From: Lachnospiraceae bacterium
GTDB taxonomy: Bacteria > Bacillota > Clostridia > Lachnospirales > Lachnospiraceae
Assembly: GCA_022510625.1 (NCBI GenBank)
Contig: JAFLTD010000001.1
Coordinates: forward strand, 20,789-84,788
Direction of reading: 5' to 3'
DNA: 64,000 nt
Part shown: piece by piece, positions 27,979 to 35,761 of the stretch
How the letters are laid out: each line of letters opens with the position of its first letter
Numbering within the stretch: position 1 is the stretch's first letter
Made by a program: the position numbers and the translations under genes
The notes under the pieces: generated by a model
Databases searched by the model: none
The model's input: only the letters and a program-made list of their open reading frames with translations
Told to the model about the DNA's origin: nothing

Positions 27979-29037
27979 TCACTGAAACTGATAAATTCTC
28001 CGCGCTGCGCGGTATCCGCCCCGTGTGAGCAGACCGCCCAATCTTCCCGGCAGATAAGTCAGCCCGCTTACCGTCGTATATTTCAGGCGGAAATACAGTC
28101 TGATATTTTCCTCTTTGACATTGTTCCACAATCTCTTTCTCTTGCCGTATGCCTCCTGTGAGTTGATGAGAAGCAGATGGATGGATGAGATTGCCATCAT
28201 AATAGAGATGTTGCGGCACATGTACTCCGCAAGCTTCGGATATTCCTCCCTCACTTCGTTCAGGTCCACACACTTAAATACAATTTCCGTCACTTTGATC
28301 TGCTGATCGATACGGCTCATCAGAACTTTTTCATTGACAGACTGATCTTCCCGTCCGATATAGTAGTGATACAGATCAATATCCATGTAATATATACGGC
28401 GCACATAGGGCAGCGGCTTGTAGGCAAAAATATTGTCCACATAGAAAGTGTGTTCCGGCAGAACGACCCCGGACTGCCGGAGCAGTGCCGTCCTGAATAT
28501 CAGCGCGTGCATGATCAGATACTGCGATGTATGGAACTTCCCGATATCGTTCCAATCGCACGTCTCCTCCGTGGGGAACACATTTCTGTAATGTATGGTA
28601 TGCTGTGTTCCTTCATCCAGATGATCGTAGATATAATTACAGACAAACAGATCGGGAACTTCTCTGATCAGTCCCGCTTCTTTCATGGTGCAGAATCTTT
28701 TGACCTTGTCTAACAATTTGAGATATGCCTCTCTGTCCAGCCAGTCATCAGAGTCCACAACCTTGTAAAATATACCGTTTGCCAGCTCCAGTCCTTTGTT
28801 GACTCCCGAACCGTGTCCGCCGTTTTCCTTATGTACCGCTCTGACGATGCCGGGATAAATCTTCTCATAGTAATCGGCAATTTCTCCGGTCATGTCCGTT
28901 GACCCATCGTCCACGACAATAATCTCGACATCCTCCCCGCCGACAAGAAGTGATTCGATGCAGCGCTTCATATAATCCTGTGAATTGTAGCAGGGCACTG
29001 CGAATGATATGTATTTTGTTCCTTTCGTGCTTTGCAT
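27979..29037 (-). CDS. GT2 glycosyltransferase
   Basis: About 352 residues. GT-A core: ISFAVPCYNSQDYMKRCIESLL, VEIIVVDDGSTDMTGEIADYY, ENGGHGSGVNKGLELANG and VDSDDWLDREAY (DSDD metal site). A long helical C-terminus follows, with the LWNNVKEENIRLYFRLKY type of ending seen in many Firmicutes GT2 enzymes of this size. The ATG at 29037 has GGAGG six bases upstream (a TTG two codons earlier is unlikely). It heads a unit with the NlpC/P60-like and YbhN-like genes. Confidence 0.88.
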   Translation of the reverse strand: MQSTKGTKYISFAVPCYNSQDYMKRCIESLLVGGEDVEIIVVDDGSTDMTGEIADYYEKIYPGIVRAVHKENGGHGSGVNKGLELANGIFYKVVDSDDWLDREAYLKLLDKVKRFCTMKEAGLIREVPDLFVCNYIYDHLDEGTQHTIHYRNVFPTEETCDWNDIGKFHTSQYLIMHALIFRTALLRQSGVVLPEHTFYVDNIFAYKPLPYVRRIYYMDIDLYHYYIGREDQSVNEKVLMSRIDQQIKVTEIVFKCVDLNEVREEYPKLAEYMCRNISIMMAISSIHLLLINSQEAYGKRKRLWNNVKEENIRLYFRLKYTTVSGLTYLPGRLGGLLTRGGYRAARRIYQFQ

Positions 29038-29167
29038 GTCCAACCTCCGGTCTTGTATTGTAGTTCTGTATCTTTTCGGTTCTTCTTTTCACTTTCTACC
29101 AATCATAACGGAAGAAACTATGGATTTTCTTCAAAGAATTCTTAAAAAAAACTTAAGTTTATGCACA

Positions 29168-29236
29168 TAAAAAACTCCGGCATATCTTAAAAAGTTCACT
29201 TTTACGTAAAAGCCTCTTTCTAAAATATGTCGGAGT
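29168..29236 (-). terminator. Terminator after the SGNH lipoprotein gene
   Basis: Inverted repeat ACTCCGGCATAT (29174-29185) / ATATGTCGGAGT (29225-29236) with one G-T pair and a 39-base loop. On the minus strand it is followed by six T (29169-29174). It ends the rightmost unit (34924-29255) and separates it from the GT2 unit. Confidence 0.7.
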
Positions 29237-29254
29237 GAATCAGACCGGCTGACT

Positions 29255-30217
29255 TTACTCGTCTAGCTCAAATCCCAGGGCACTCAATACCGCCCGCTCT
29301 ATGTATTCCATGCCGTCCGGCGTAAAGTGCACACCGTCGGTTGTCATCTCTTTTAAATTATCAATCTCAATTCCGCAGTGATACAGATCGATCACAGGTA
29401 TGCCTTTGTTGTCCGCAATCATCCGGATCTGCTTCGAATAATCATCCGCTGTCAGTTGAAGATTATTCGTATACATGATAAACGGTTGTTTTGTTCCCCA
29501 ATCGCCCACCTGTGCAAGGGTACAGCAATAAATCTGCGCCGCCGGATAGTGACTTTCCAATTTATCCAGCATCATAGTATAGGCATCACTGAAATTATCA
29601 ATCATACCCTCATCCACTAATGCCGTTCCGTCATTGTCACCAATGGGAATACTTTTCAGCAGATCATTCGTCCCCATATAAACTATGATGATATCGGGCA
29701 TCTTACCTTGTTTTCCTGTCAATAACGATATCCGGTAATCACTGCAGCCGTATTTCGGTTCATCCATGCTGAGAGAATCTCCCACACAGGTACTACCGGA
29801 ACTGGAACCGTCGGAACACAATTCCAACCCCGTATCCTCAATCAATCGCATCCACCACGTCTGAGATACATCTGTCAGCTGTCCGCTCATCGGATAATAA
29901 ACGGCACATCCTTCCGGTATCCATCCGTCATAAGTGGATATGCTGTCTCCCAGAATCGACAGACTGCACCCTTCATAGGTGACTTCTTCCTCCACGCTCC
30001 CCGACTCAACCTGTTCATCCTGCACACCGGAGCTGCTTTGTTCGTCTGCCGTAACCTCTTCTTCTGCTTCCGCGCCGTCACCCGCCTCTGTGATTTCATC
30101 GGCATGTATATCTTCGTCCGCCACGGTGCCGCTGCCGGCCGAACCGCATCCTGCCATAAACAGAACCATCAGACCGACGCATAACAGTGTGTTCTTCAAC
30201 CCGCCTTTTCTCATCAT
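29255..30217 (-). CDS. SGNH/GDSL hydrolase lipoprotein
   Basis: 320 residues. A lipoprotein signal with lipobox LFMAGC (Cys24) is followed by an acidic Ser/Gly/Glu linker to about residue 80. The hydrolase domain shows block I LSILGDSISTYDGW, block III IVYMGTNDLLKS and block V TDGVHFTPDGMEYI with the catalytic Asp-His, all four SGNH positions present. It should be an active extracellular esterase or acyltransferase held on the membrane. It is the last gene of a unit with radical SAM, GtrA and large membrane transferase-like genes, so deacylation or acyl editing of the surface glycan is likely. Confidence 0.88.
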   Translation of the reverse strand: MMRKGGLKNTLLCVGLMVLFMAGCGSAGSGTVADEDIHADEITEAGDGAEAEEEVTADEQSSSGVQDEQVESGSVEEEVTYEGCSLSILGDSISTYDGWIPEGCAVYYPMSGQLTDVSQTWWMRLIEDTGLELCSDGSSSGSTCVGDSLSMDEPKYGCSDYRISLLTGKQGKMPDIIIVYMGTNDLLKSIPIGDNDGTALVDEGMIDNFSDAYTMMLDKLESHYPAAQIYCCTLAQVGDWGTKQPFIMYTNNLQLTADDYSKQIRMIADNKGIPVIDLYHCGIEIDNLKEMTTDGVHFTPDGMEYIERAVLSALGFELDE

Positions 30218-30230
30218 ATCCGTATATCCT

Positions 30231-31211
30231 TTATCTTCTAAATACTGATTGTCTTGCCCCGTGTAATTGATCGTGGTGTTTCAAAACATCGTTCACCGCA
30301 TCCATACGCAATCCCGCATCTATGAAATCACAGTACTTACAGAAAGGATAATTATCTCTTCCGTCCCTGATGGCACGGCGAAGCTTTTGATAAGGTTCAC
30401 TGTTCCATCCGTCCTTCAAGGATACTTCGTTCAAATCTGCCAGATCAGTCACTTCAAAATTATCGCAGCAACAGATACCCATCTTACCGTTGGGCATGAT
30501 CCACATATCCGTGTAGGGCATCAGACATGTTTCTTTGATAATTTTTTGGGTGCCCCGCTTATTCGGCGCGCTGCCCGCACGGTTCGTAAGAACCTCCTTC
30601 AGATAACGAATCTGGATCAATATATCCACGTCTTTAAATTCGTCCGGATGTGCCTTGACATAATCATAGATTTCTTTGACGTTGTCATGCATCTTCATAT
30701 CGAGACAGTAATTGTTGATGATCAGCTGGTTCACATACGGAACAATCGATTTCACCTTGTCGATATTCAAGAGCAGTCCGTTGGTGGACATGAATATAAA
30801 TGCATCCGGAAGCTGTTCCCTCGCATACTTATGAAATTCCACAATTCGCGTATCAAGCCACGGCTCATTGTTGCCGTATAGGGTCAGATGCCCTTTATAG
30901 TTCCAATCCCGCAGCTGATCGATCACGGAATAATATATCTCATCTTTCATTCTCATGTACGGACGTTTCTCCGCATGAATGTTGGCAGTACAGAACTCGC
31001 ATGTGCTGTTGCACCGGTTCACGGTCTCCAAATTGACGACCACCGGGTGCGGTGGTTCCTTGTGTGAAAAGAAATATTCAATATACTTTTTCTGCTGCCG
31101 CCTTCTGGTAATAAACTGAAGTTTCAAATAACTCTCACTGGCTAACACCGGCAGATATTTTCTGGCATTCCAGCCCACCACTCCCAAAAAGTTGTGTACT
31201 CTGATAGACAT
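30231..31211 (-). CDS. Radical SAM/SPASM-domain enzyme
   Basis: About 326 residues. The [4Fe-4S] motif CNSTCEFC (CxxxCxxC, near residue 70) follows VNLETVNR; GHLTLYGNNEPWLD and FIFMSTNGLLL are further radical SAM core motifs. The C-terminus has a SPASM-like cluster set: CLMPYTDMWIMPNGKMGICCCDNFE and YPFCKYCDFID. Such enzymes modify peptides or sugars, or perform dehydrogenation and epimerisation. The ATG at 31211 is used; GTG at 31220 with AAAGG just upstream is a real alternative. It lies 23 bases after the 584-residue membrane protein gene. Substrate unknown; no precursor-peptide gene is visible next to it. Confidence 0.85.
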   Translation of the reverse strand: MSIRVHNFLGVVGWNARKYLPVLASESYLKLQFITRRRQQKKYIEYFFSHKEPPHPVVVNLETVNRCNSTCEFCTANIHAEKRPYMRMKDEIYYSVIDQLRDWNYKGHLTLYGNNEPWLDTRIVEFHKYAREQLPDAFIFMSTNGLLLNIDKVKSIVPYVNQLIINNYCLDMKMHDNVKEIYDYVKAHPDEFKDVDILIQIRYLKEVLTNRAGSAPNKRGTQKIIKETCLMPYTDMWIMPNGKMGICCCDNFEVTDLADLNEVSLKDGWNSEPYQKLRRAIRDGRDNYPFCKYCDFIDAGLRMDAVNDVLKHHDQLHGARQSVFRR

Positions 31212-31234
31212 ATTCGTCACCAAGCCTTTCTCTA

Positions 31235-32989
31235 TTAATTCGCTCTATACACATAGACCGTACAGCTTCCGTCCCGCGCCGTATAACTGTTGACCGGGTA
31301 CAATCCCGACTCCATGGCATTTGTCAGCTCGAACCGGGAGAAAATATATTCTCCGTCCAGCGCGCGAAAAGCCTCTGTATCTATATAAATATCATAATCC
31401 GTAGCATATACCGTTTTCGTCGCATTGACAATACTCAGATCCGTTCCCGAATACAAATAAGCTCTGGCGCCCCAGTCATCATAATATATTCGCGTCGCTT
31501 CCACCCTGTCCAGTGCAGGAGCAATCACCTTGCGAAAATCGTCCTTGTACTGCTGCGGATAAAAGCCCAGATATCCGTCCAATGTAGCAATCCCGTTATA
31601 TTCCAGCACAGCGGGATGGAAACCGTAAGCTGCCGACCATTCACCCTGGTAATCGATATCCTCTTTAATCCCATCAAAAAGCTCGCACGCATAGAACTGT
31701 TCGTAGTCCAGGTCATCGACTTCCACACCGTGGAAATACTCATATGCCCTGTTATAGCATGTGAAATACAGATCATTGTATCTGTTCGGTGTCAGAATAA
31801 TGACAAGTACGGCAGCGCAGATGATGAAATTGGCAACCCACATCTGCCACACCCCCGCATCATACAGCCTGATCAAAACCATAAACAGTGCAGCATACCA
31901 CAAAAACGGATTAAAGAAGATCGTCCTGTTAAACTGCCAGCCAGTTAGCGGCGGAACGAGCGCCTCCACAAACGACCTCAGCGGTTCACAGTCATACAAC
32001 CCGTAAATCACACTGTTGAACAGAATAAACAACATAATAAAGTTAAACGGATCATGGAAAATTTGTTTCCCCTGCTTTTTCCGCAAATACAAACCATTAT
32101 TGATCACAAAATACAACATACAGACCGGCAGCACCACTTTGCCCTGTACGCCATCCGCATGGAAGATTCCCTCCCGCCATACCGTGACTACTTCCTGCAA
32201 AACCTCCCGCACGGACAGGCTCGGATTGACGACGGTGGAACGAATCGTCACCTCATCACTAAATAACATCTGTCCGAACAGGCGATACTCACACACCGTA
32301 TATCCCAAGGCCAGCACGATCAGACCTAACGCCAAAGACCATGCCGGTTTTTTATCCCGTATGGAAAGCCATAAAACGGCAATCACCAGATATCCCAGAA
32401 TAAAGATGCCGTGATAAGAAAAATAGGACACAAGCGGATAGGCAAGCAATGCCGGATACCACTGCTTTCCCTCATTCCGGTATATCTTAATGAGAAGATA
32501 CACGCACAGGGGTATCGAAGCAAATGCAAAACCGAACGCCGGGAAAACCCAAAGGATACCATACGCAAATCCCGTCATATAAATGATGGGACGATAATGT
32601 GCGCATCGATCCTTGAACAATTCCCGAGCCAACAGGCGAAAAGAGAACATACCGATCAGAATCTTCCCAAGAATACCTAGTACGTACGCCGTGTAAGTCG
32701 GAAAAATCATATACAGTACACTGTACAGTGAAAGTTCCGAGGGAAGATTATCCCTGCTGACACCGCCCAGAAACGGCACATCCACGCCGTGTTTAAAAAA
32801 ACTGTTTGTATTCTTCAACATCCGGAACTGTGCGAGAAACAGATCCATGTTATCGTGAACCGCAATATAACTGCGCTCCCCGTAACCGAAAAATACGCCT
32901 GCCGTCAGAAGCAGAAAACCTATGATCGGAAAATAAAACCAGTATTTCGTCAGCCATATGAACCATTTCCGGTCTTCCAGTCGTTTCAT
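31235..32989 (-). CDS. Large polytopic membrane protein, putative GT-C-like transferase
   Basis: 584 residues with about eleven membrane helices in the first 420 and an extracytoplasmic C-terminal domain. The first outside loop has VHDNMDLFLAQFRMLK and GGVSRDNLPSE, an acidic loop like that of YfhO/GT-C glycosyltransferases. The C-terminal domain (about 425-584) includes GYLGFYPQQYKDDFRKV. I associate this layout with the family labelled DUF6044, from memory only. Its ATG overlaps the gtrA-like stop by four bases (ATGA), so the two are translationally coupled. With GtrA upstream, transfer of a sugar from a flipped undecaprenyl-P-sugar to a glycan outside is plausible. Confidence 0.75.
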   Translation of the reverse strand: MKRLEDRKWFIWLTKYWFYFPIIGFLLLTAGVFFGYGERSYIAVHDNMDLFLAQFRMLKNTNSFFKHGVDVPFLGGVSRDNLPSELSLYSVLYMIFPTYTAYVLGILGKILIGMFSFRLLARELFKDRCAHYRPIIYMTGFAYGILWVFPAFGFAFASIPLCVYLLIKIYRNEGKQWYPALLAYPLVSYFSYHGIFILGYLVIAVLWLSIRDKKPAWSLALGLIVLALGYTVCEYRLFGQMLFSDEVTIRSTVVNPSLSVREVLQEVVTVWREGIFHADGVQGKVVLPVCMLYFVINNGLYLRKKQGKQIFHDPFNFIMLFILFNSVIYGLYDCEPLRSFVEALVPPLTGWQFNRTIFFNPFLWYAALFMVLIRLYDAGVWQMWVANFIICAAVLVIILTPNRYNDLYFTCYNRAYEYFHGVEVDDLDYEQFYACELFDGIKEDIDYQGEWSAAYGFHPAVLEYNGIATLDGYLGFYPQQYKDDFRKVIAPALDRVEATRIYYDDWGARAYLYSGTDLSIVNATKTVYATDYDIYIDTEAFRALDGEYIFSRFELTNAMESGLYPVNSYTARDGSCTVYVYRAN

Positions 32990-33426
32990 CCGTTATTCCT
33001 CTTACGAAAAACAAACAATTTCTGTCCGAAGAAATTCATGACGATAAAGATACCCATGCCCAGAACCATAGCTACATTGTCCACAACCTCTGCAGGCTGC
33101 GAATTAAGCAGATATCTCACAAGCGGCCGTGCAGCGTTGAAAGCCACAAGATAACATACGATAATATTGATCGCAAACCGCCACGGCAGCCACTTATCCC
33201 GATGTTCCACCTTAAAAGTCACTTTAGCATTGGCATGGTAGGAAAAGATGCTTCCAATGAAATAAGATATTCCGCTGGAAAGATAGTAACTTAAGTGAAT
33301 CAGATTATACAAAATCGCCATGATCCCCCACCCCATCAGGGTATTGATCACGCCCACCATACCAAAATGAATCACTTCCATTATGAACTCTTTGTAGTTG
33401 GCATACAATTCTTTTATTTTTATCAT
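32986..33426 (-). CDS. GtrA family flippase-like protein
   Basis: About 146 residues with four membrane helices. GtrA hallmarks: HFGMVGVINTLMGWGIMAIL, SYFIGSIFSYHANAKVTFKV and the terminal FFGQKLFVFRK. GtrA proteins are thought to flip undecaprenyl-phosphate-linked single sugars. The ATG at 33426 follows the stop of the upstream gene almost directly, with GGTGA as ribosome binding site; a GTG at 33435 is an alternative. The downstream gene overlaps it by four bases. The matching GtrB-like GT2 is at 39110-40045. Confidence 0.88.
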   Translation of the reverse strand: MIKIKELYANYKEFIMEVIHFGMVGVINTLMGWGIMAILYNLIHLSYYLSSGISYFIGSIFSYHANAKVTFKVEHRDKWLPWRFAINIIVCYLVAFNAARPLVRYLLNSQPAEVVDNVAMVLGMGIFIVMNFFGQKLFVFRKRNNG

Positions 33427-33427
33427 A

Positions 33428-34924
33428 TCAGTCACCGTACATCTCTGTCCAAACCTGACGTTCTATGGAAACCACACTGCGCTTCCCGTAGAAACCGGCC
33501 GTCACCATATTAGCCCATGCATCTTTATCCCCGGTAACCGGCATATGCATGAGCGGTCCCTGTATATCATTAATTCCCGGAACCACCACATCTTCCGTGT
33601 AATCGTCCTCCATGAGTTTGGTCTGCAGATCCATCTGCTCTTTATAGTCCGCCGCCTGACCGCTGGTGATATAAATAAGCGACACATAGGATGTGCTGCT
33701 TTTTATATTGCCGCGTCCTAAGAATACCAAAAGCAGACAAAGAAGAATTCCGGGCGCAACTACAATCTGCAACACCTTTTTACCAACATTCTCCCCACCC
33801 CATACACTCTTTAGTTTACACGCCGTCTTCTCTGCTGCAATGAGCAGTATTCCTGATGAAGCGAGCAGAAATACCTGATAGTTCGTATTCAATACTCCCT
33901 TCGAAACCGAAACACCCGCGTAAATGGCCGGAGCCTGCATAGCACTGTAGAGGCATAAAAGCATCAGCGACAACAGAAGCGGATGCTTAAAACGGAAAGC
34001 ATCCTCCCATGTAGAAAAATTGATGATAAAAACAATAAAGAGAAACAATAATCCCACGAATATCAGAGGTCTTTCTTCAGCATAAATCATTACATCCTTG
34101 ATTCCGTACAGAAAGGATTTCCCTATAGTCATTAAACCCGCGGATACAGAAGCTCCAAATTCCTCGCCCGCACGTACTTTGTTTCCCGGTGCCATGGCAC
34201 TCACAGCCAACCCCACCAGCTCTGTACACACAGGAATGCAGAGCGTAAATATGCGCTTGTCTTTCGTCATAATCCATGTAGATACCCCAACGTAGAATGT
34301 AACAATCAGCGCAAACAGTGCCGCCTGATAATTTGAACCACCGAGCAATGTCAGAAAAATGACAATGCCGATGAACGTCGTCTTCCTATACTCTGTACAA
34401 TACCGTAAGAGCCATGCTGCTGCTATTTGACACATGGCAAAGGGAAGCATATAATGAGCACACCCGTTAAACCAAAAAATAGCGGACCTGGTGCTGGGAA
34501 CGAATTCAATACTGAGAATCAAAAAGCAGACCGTAATCAGCAGATAACGCCATTTATTCATTCCCATATTTCTGCGCAGGATCTGCCCGAACAGATAAAA
34601 TGTACTGCCAATCCACAAAAACAGCATCAATATCGCCACAATGACATATGCACTATCATGGAATGTCTCCGGCTGCAGGGAAAAAACCATAATACTGAAC
34701 CACGTTCCCTGCCATCCGTAATAATATTGTTTGACAGTCCGACCAATCGCCCGGATCACCTCTATCACGGAATGCGTCCCCATCCATGCTGCCCTTGTGT
34801 AGACCGCATATCCGTAATCATCTCCCGATGCCCTGTTTACAAAGGTAAGGTACACGACCGGTATCATCAAGATTCCAAACACCACAAAACTTATAACGGT
34901 AATGTCCCTGAATCTCTTTTCCAT
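33428..34924 (-). CDS. DUF6056-like polytopic membrane protein, putative glucosyltransferase-type
   Basis: 498 residues with about eleven membrane helices. After the first helix it has NRASGDDYGYAVYTRAAW, an SGDDYGY acidic loop typical of proteins I know as DUF6056 and comparable to the DD loop of GtrII/GT-C transferases; then QYYYGWQGTW and FWFNGCAHYMLPF. A small extracytoplasmic tail closes the protein. It heads a unit with gtrA-like and 584-residue membrane genes, so it probably transfers a lipid-P-linked sugar outside the cell. Sugar and acceptor unknown. Confidence 0.78.
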   Translation of the reverse strand: MEKRFRDITVISFVVFGILMIPVVYLTFVNRASGDDYGYAVYTRAAWMGTHSVIEVIRAIGRTVKQYYYGWQGTWFSIMVFSLQPETFHDSAYVIVAILMLFLWIGSTFYLFGQILRRNMGMNKWRYLLITVCFLILSIEFVPSTRSAIFWFNGCAHYMLPFAMCQIAAAWLLRYCTEYRKTTFIGIVIFLTLLGGSNYQAALFALIVTFYVGVSTWIMTKDKRIFTLCIPVCTELVGLAVSAMAPGNKVRAGEEFGASVSAGLMTIGKSFLYGIKDVMIYAEERPLIFVGLLFLFIVFIINFSTWEDAFRFKHPLLLSLMLLCLYSAMQAPAIYAGVSVSKGVLNTNYQVFLLASSGILLIAAEKTACKLKSVWGGENVGKKVLQIVVAPGILLCLLLVFLGRGNIKSSTSYVSLIYITSGQAADYKEQMDLQTKLMEDDYTEDVVVPGINDIQGPLMHMPVTGDKDAWANMVTAGFYGKRSVVSIERQVWTEMYGD

Positions 34925-34964
34925 GAAATTCTCCTTCCCACCTCAATCCCCGACCGGCTCCGTC

Positions 34965-35001
34965 TTGTAAAACCGTTGCAACTCATATATAATATGAGTT
35001 G
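34965..35001 (+). promoter_or_regulatory. Promoter with palindromic operator upstream of the VOC gene
   Basis: TTGTAA (34965-34970), 17 bases, TATAAT (34988-34993), about 38 bases before the ATG at 35032. A perfect 10-base inverted repeat CAACTCATAT/ATATGAGTTG (34979-34988 and 34992-35001, 3-base spacer) is centred on the -10 box. That is the layout of a repressor operator blocking polymerase binding. Confidence 0.6.
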
Positions 35002-35031
35002 ACCAAACGGCCATCATAAAGGAGCCTTTAT

Positions 35032-35442
35032 ATGTTAAGCTTAAAAATTCACCATGTCGGTTATCTTGTTAAAAAAATGGATGCTGCAATCCATACTTTC
35101 CATAATCTGGGATATCAAACGATTCAGGATACAGTTTACGACGATATCCGCAAGGTAGACATCTGTTTTCTGGAAAAAGACAATTATTGTATAGAATTGG
35201 TTTCTCCGACATCGGCAGATTCCGTTGTAGCCGGATTACTCAAAAAATACAAAAACTGTCCTTATCACATTTGTTATGAAACAGAAGATTTTGACAACGA
35301 TTATCAATCTCTGACCGCAAACGGTTATATTGCTATTGACACGCCCACCCCCGCTCCTGCCCTGCAGAATCGGGAAGTCGTATTTCTGACAAACGCATCG
35401 GCGGGAATGATCGAACTGATCAAAGCTACTCAGTCTGACTGA
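35032..35442 (+). CDS. VOC (glyoxalase/methylmalonyl-CoA-epimerase-like) family protein
   Basis: 136 residues, a single full VOC domain pair: LKIHHVGYLVKKMDAAIHTF with the first metal His, VDICFLEKDNYCIELVSP, CPYHICYETEDF with the second metal His, and VVFLTNASAGMIELI with the metal Glu. Closest in style to methylmalonyl-CoA epimerase-like members. Its stop overlaps the end of the convergent ACP gene by 17 bases. It could isomerise an acyl-thioester or an activated sugar, but the reaction is not determined. Transcription is from a promoter covered by a palindrome. Confidence 0.8.
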   Translation: MLSLKIHHVGYLVKKMDAAIHTFHNLGYQTIQDTVYDDIRKVDICFLEKDNYCIELVSPTSADSVVAGLLKKYKNCPYHICYETEDFDNDYQSLTANGYIAIDTPTPAPALQNREVVFLTNASAGMIELIKATQSD

Positions 35443-35668
35443 TAATAATATCTGCCATCTCACCCACGTTCTTCATGGATACTACCTGCCCCATGTTGAA
35501 CTTCATGCCGAATTCCTGCTCAACAGCCGCCAACAGATTAATATGCTCCAACGAATCCCACTCCTCAATATCATCCGCCGTGGTCGCATCCGTCACCGTG
35601 ATACTCTCATCATCAAACACGTCCCGGAACACTTCGTTTAACCTGCTAAATACTTCTTCTCTGCTCAT
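35426..35668 (-). CDS. Acyl carrier protein
   Basis: About 80 residues from the ATG at 35668, which has GGAG six bases upstream. The phosphopantetheine site is EEWDSLEHINLL with Ser39. Helical, acidic, with the usual C-terminal helix VGEMADIIIS. It lies about 90 bases downstream of the FkbH-like gene, so it is probably a dedicated carrier for the three-carbon unit that FkbH proteins load, not the fatty-acid ACP. Confidence 0.9.
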   Translation of the reverse strand: MSREEVFSRLNEVFRDVFDDESITVTDATTADDIEEWDSLEHINLLAAVEQEFGMKFNMGQVVSMKNVGEMADIIISQTE

Positions 35669-35761
35669 ACCTGTCTCCATTCTCAATTTCTTAATTTATT
35701 ACATTGTCACTCTGTTTGGCGAATACTCGTCTGTACTATAAGTACTATAAAGGTTTTCCCA

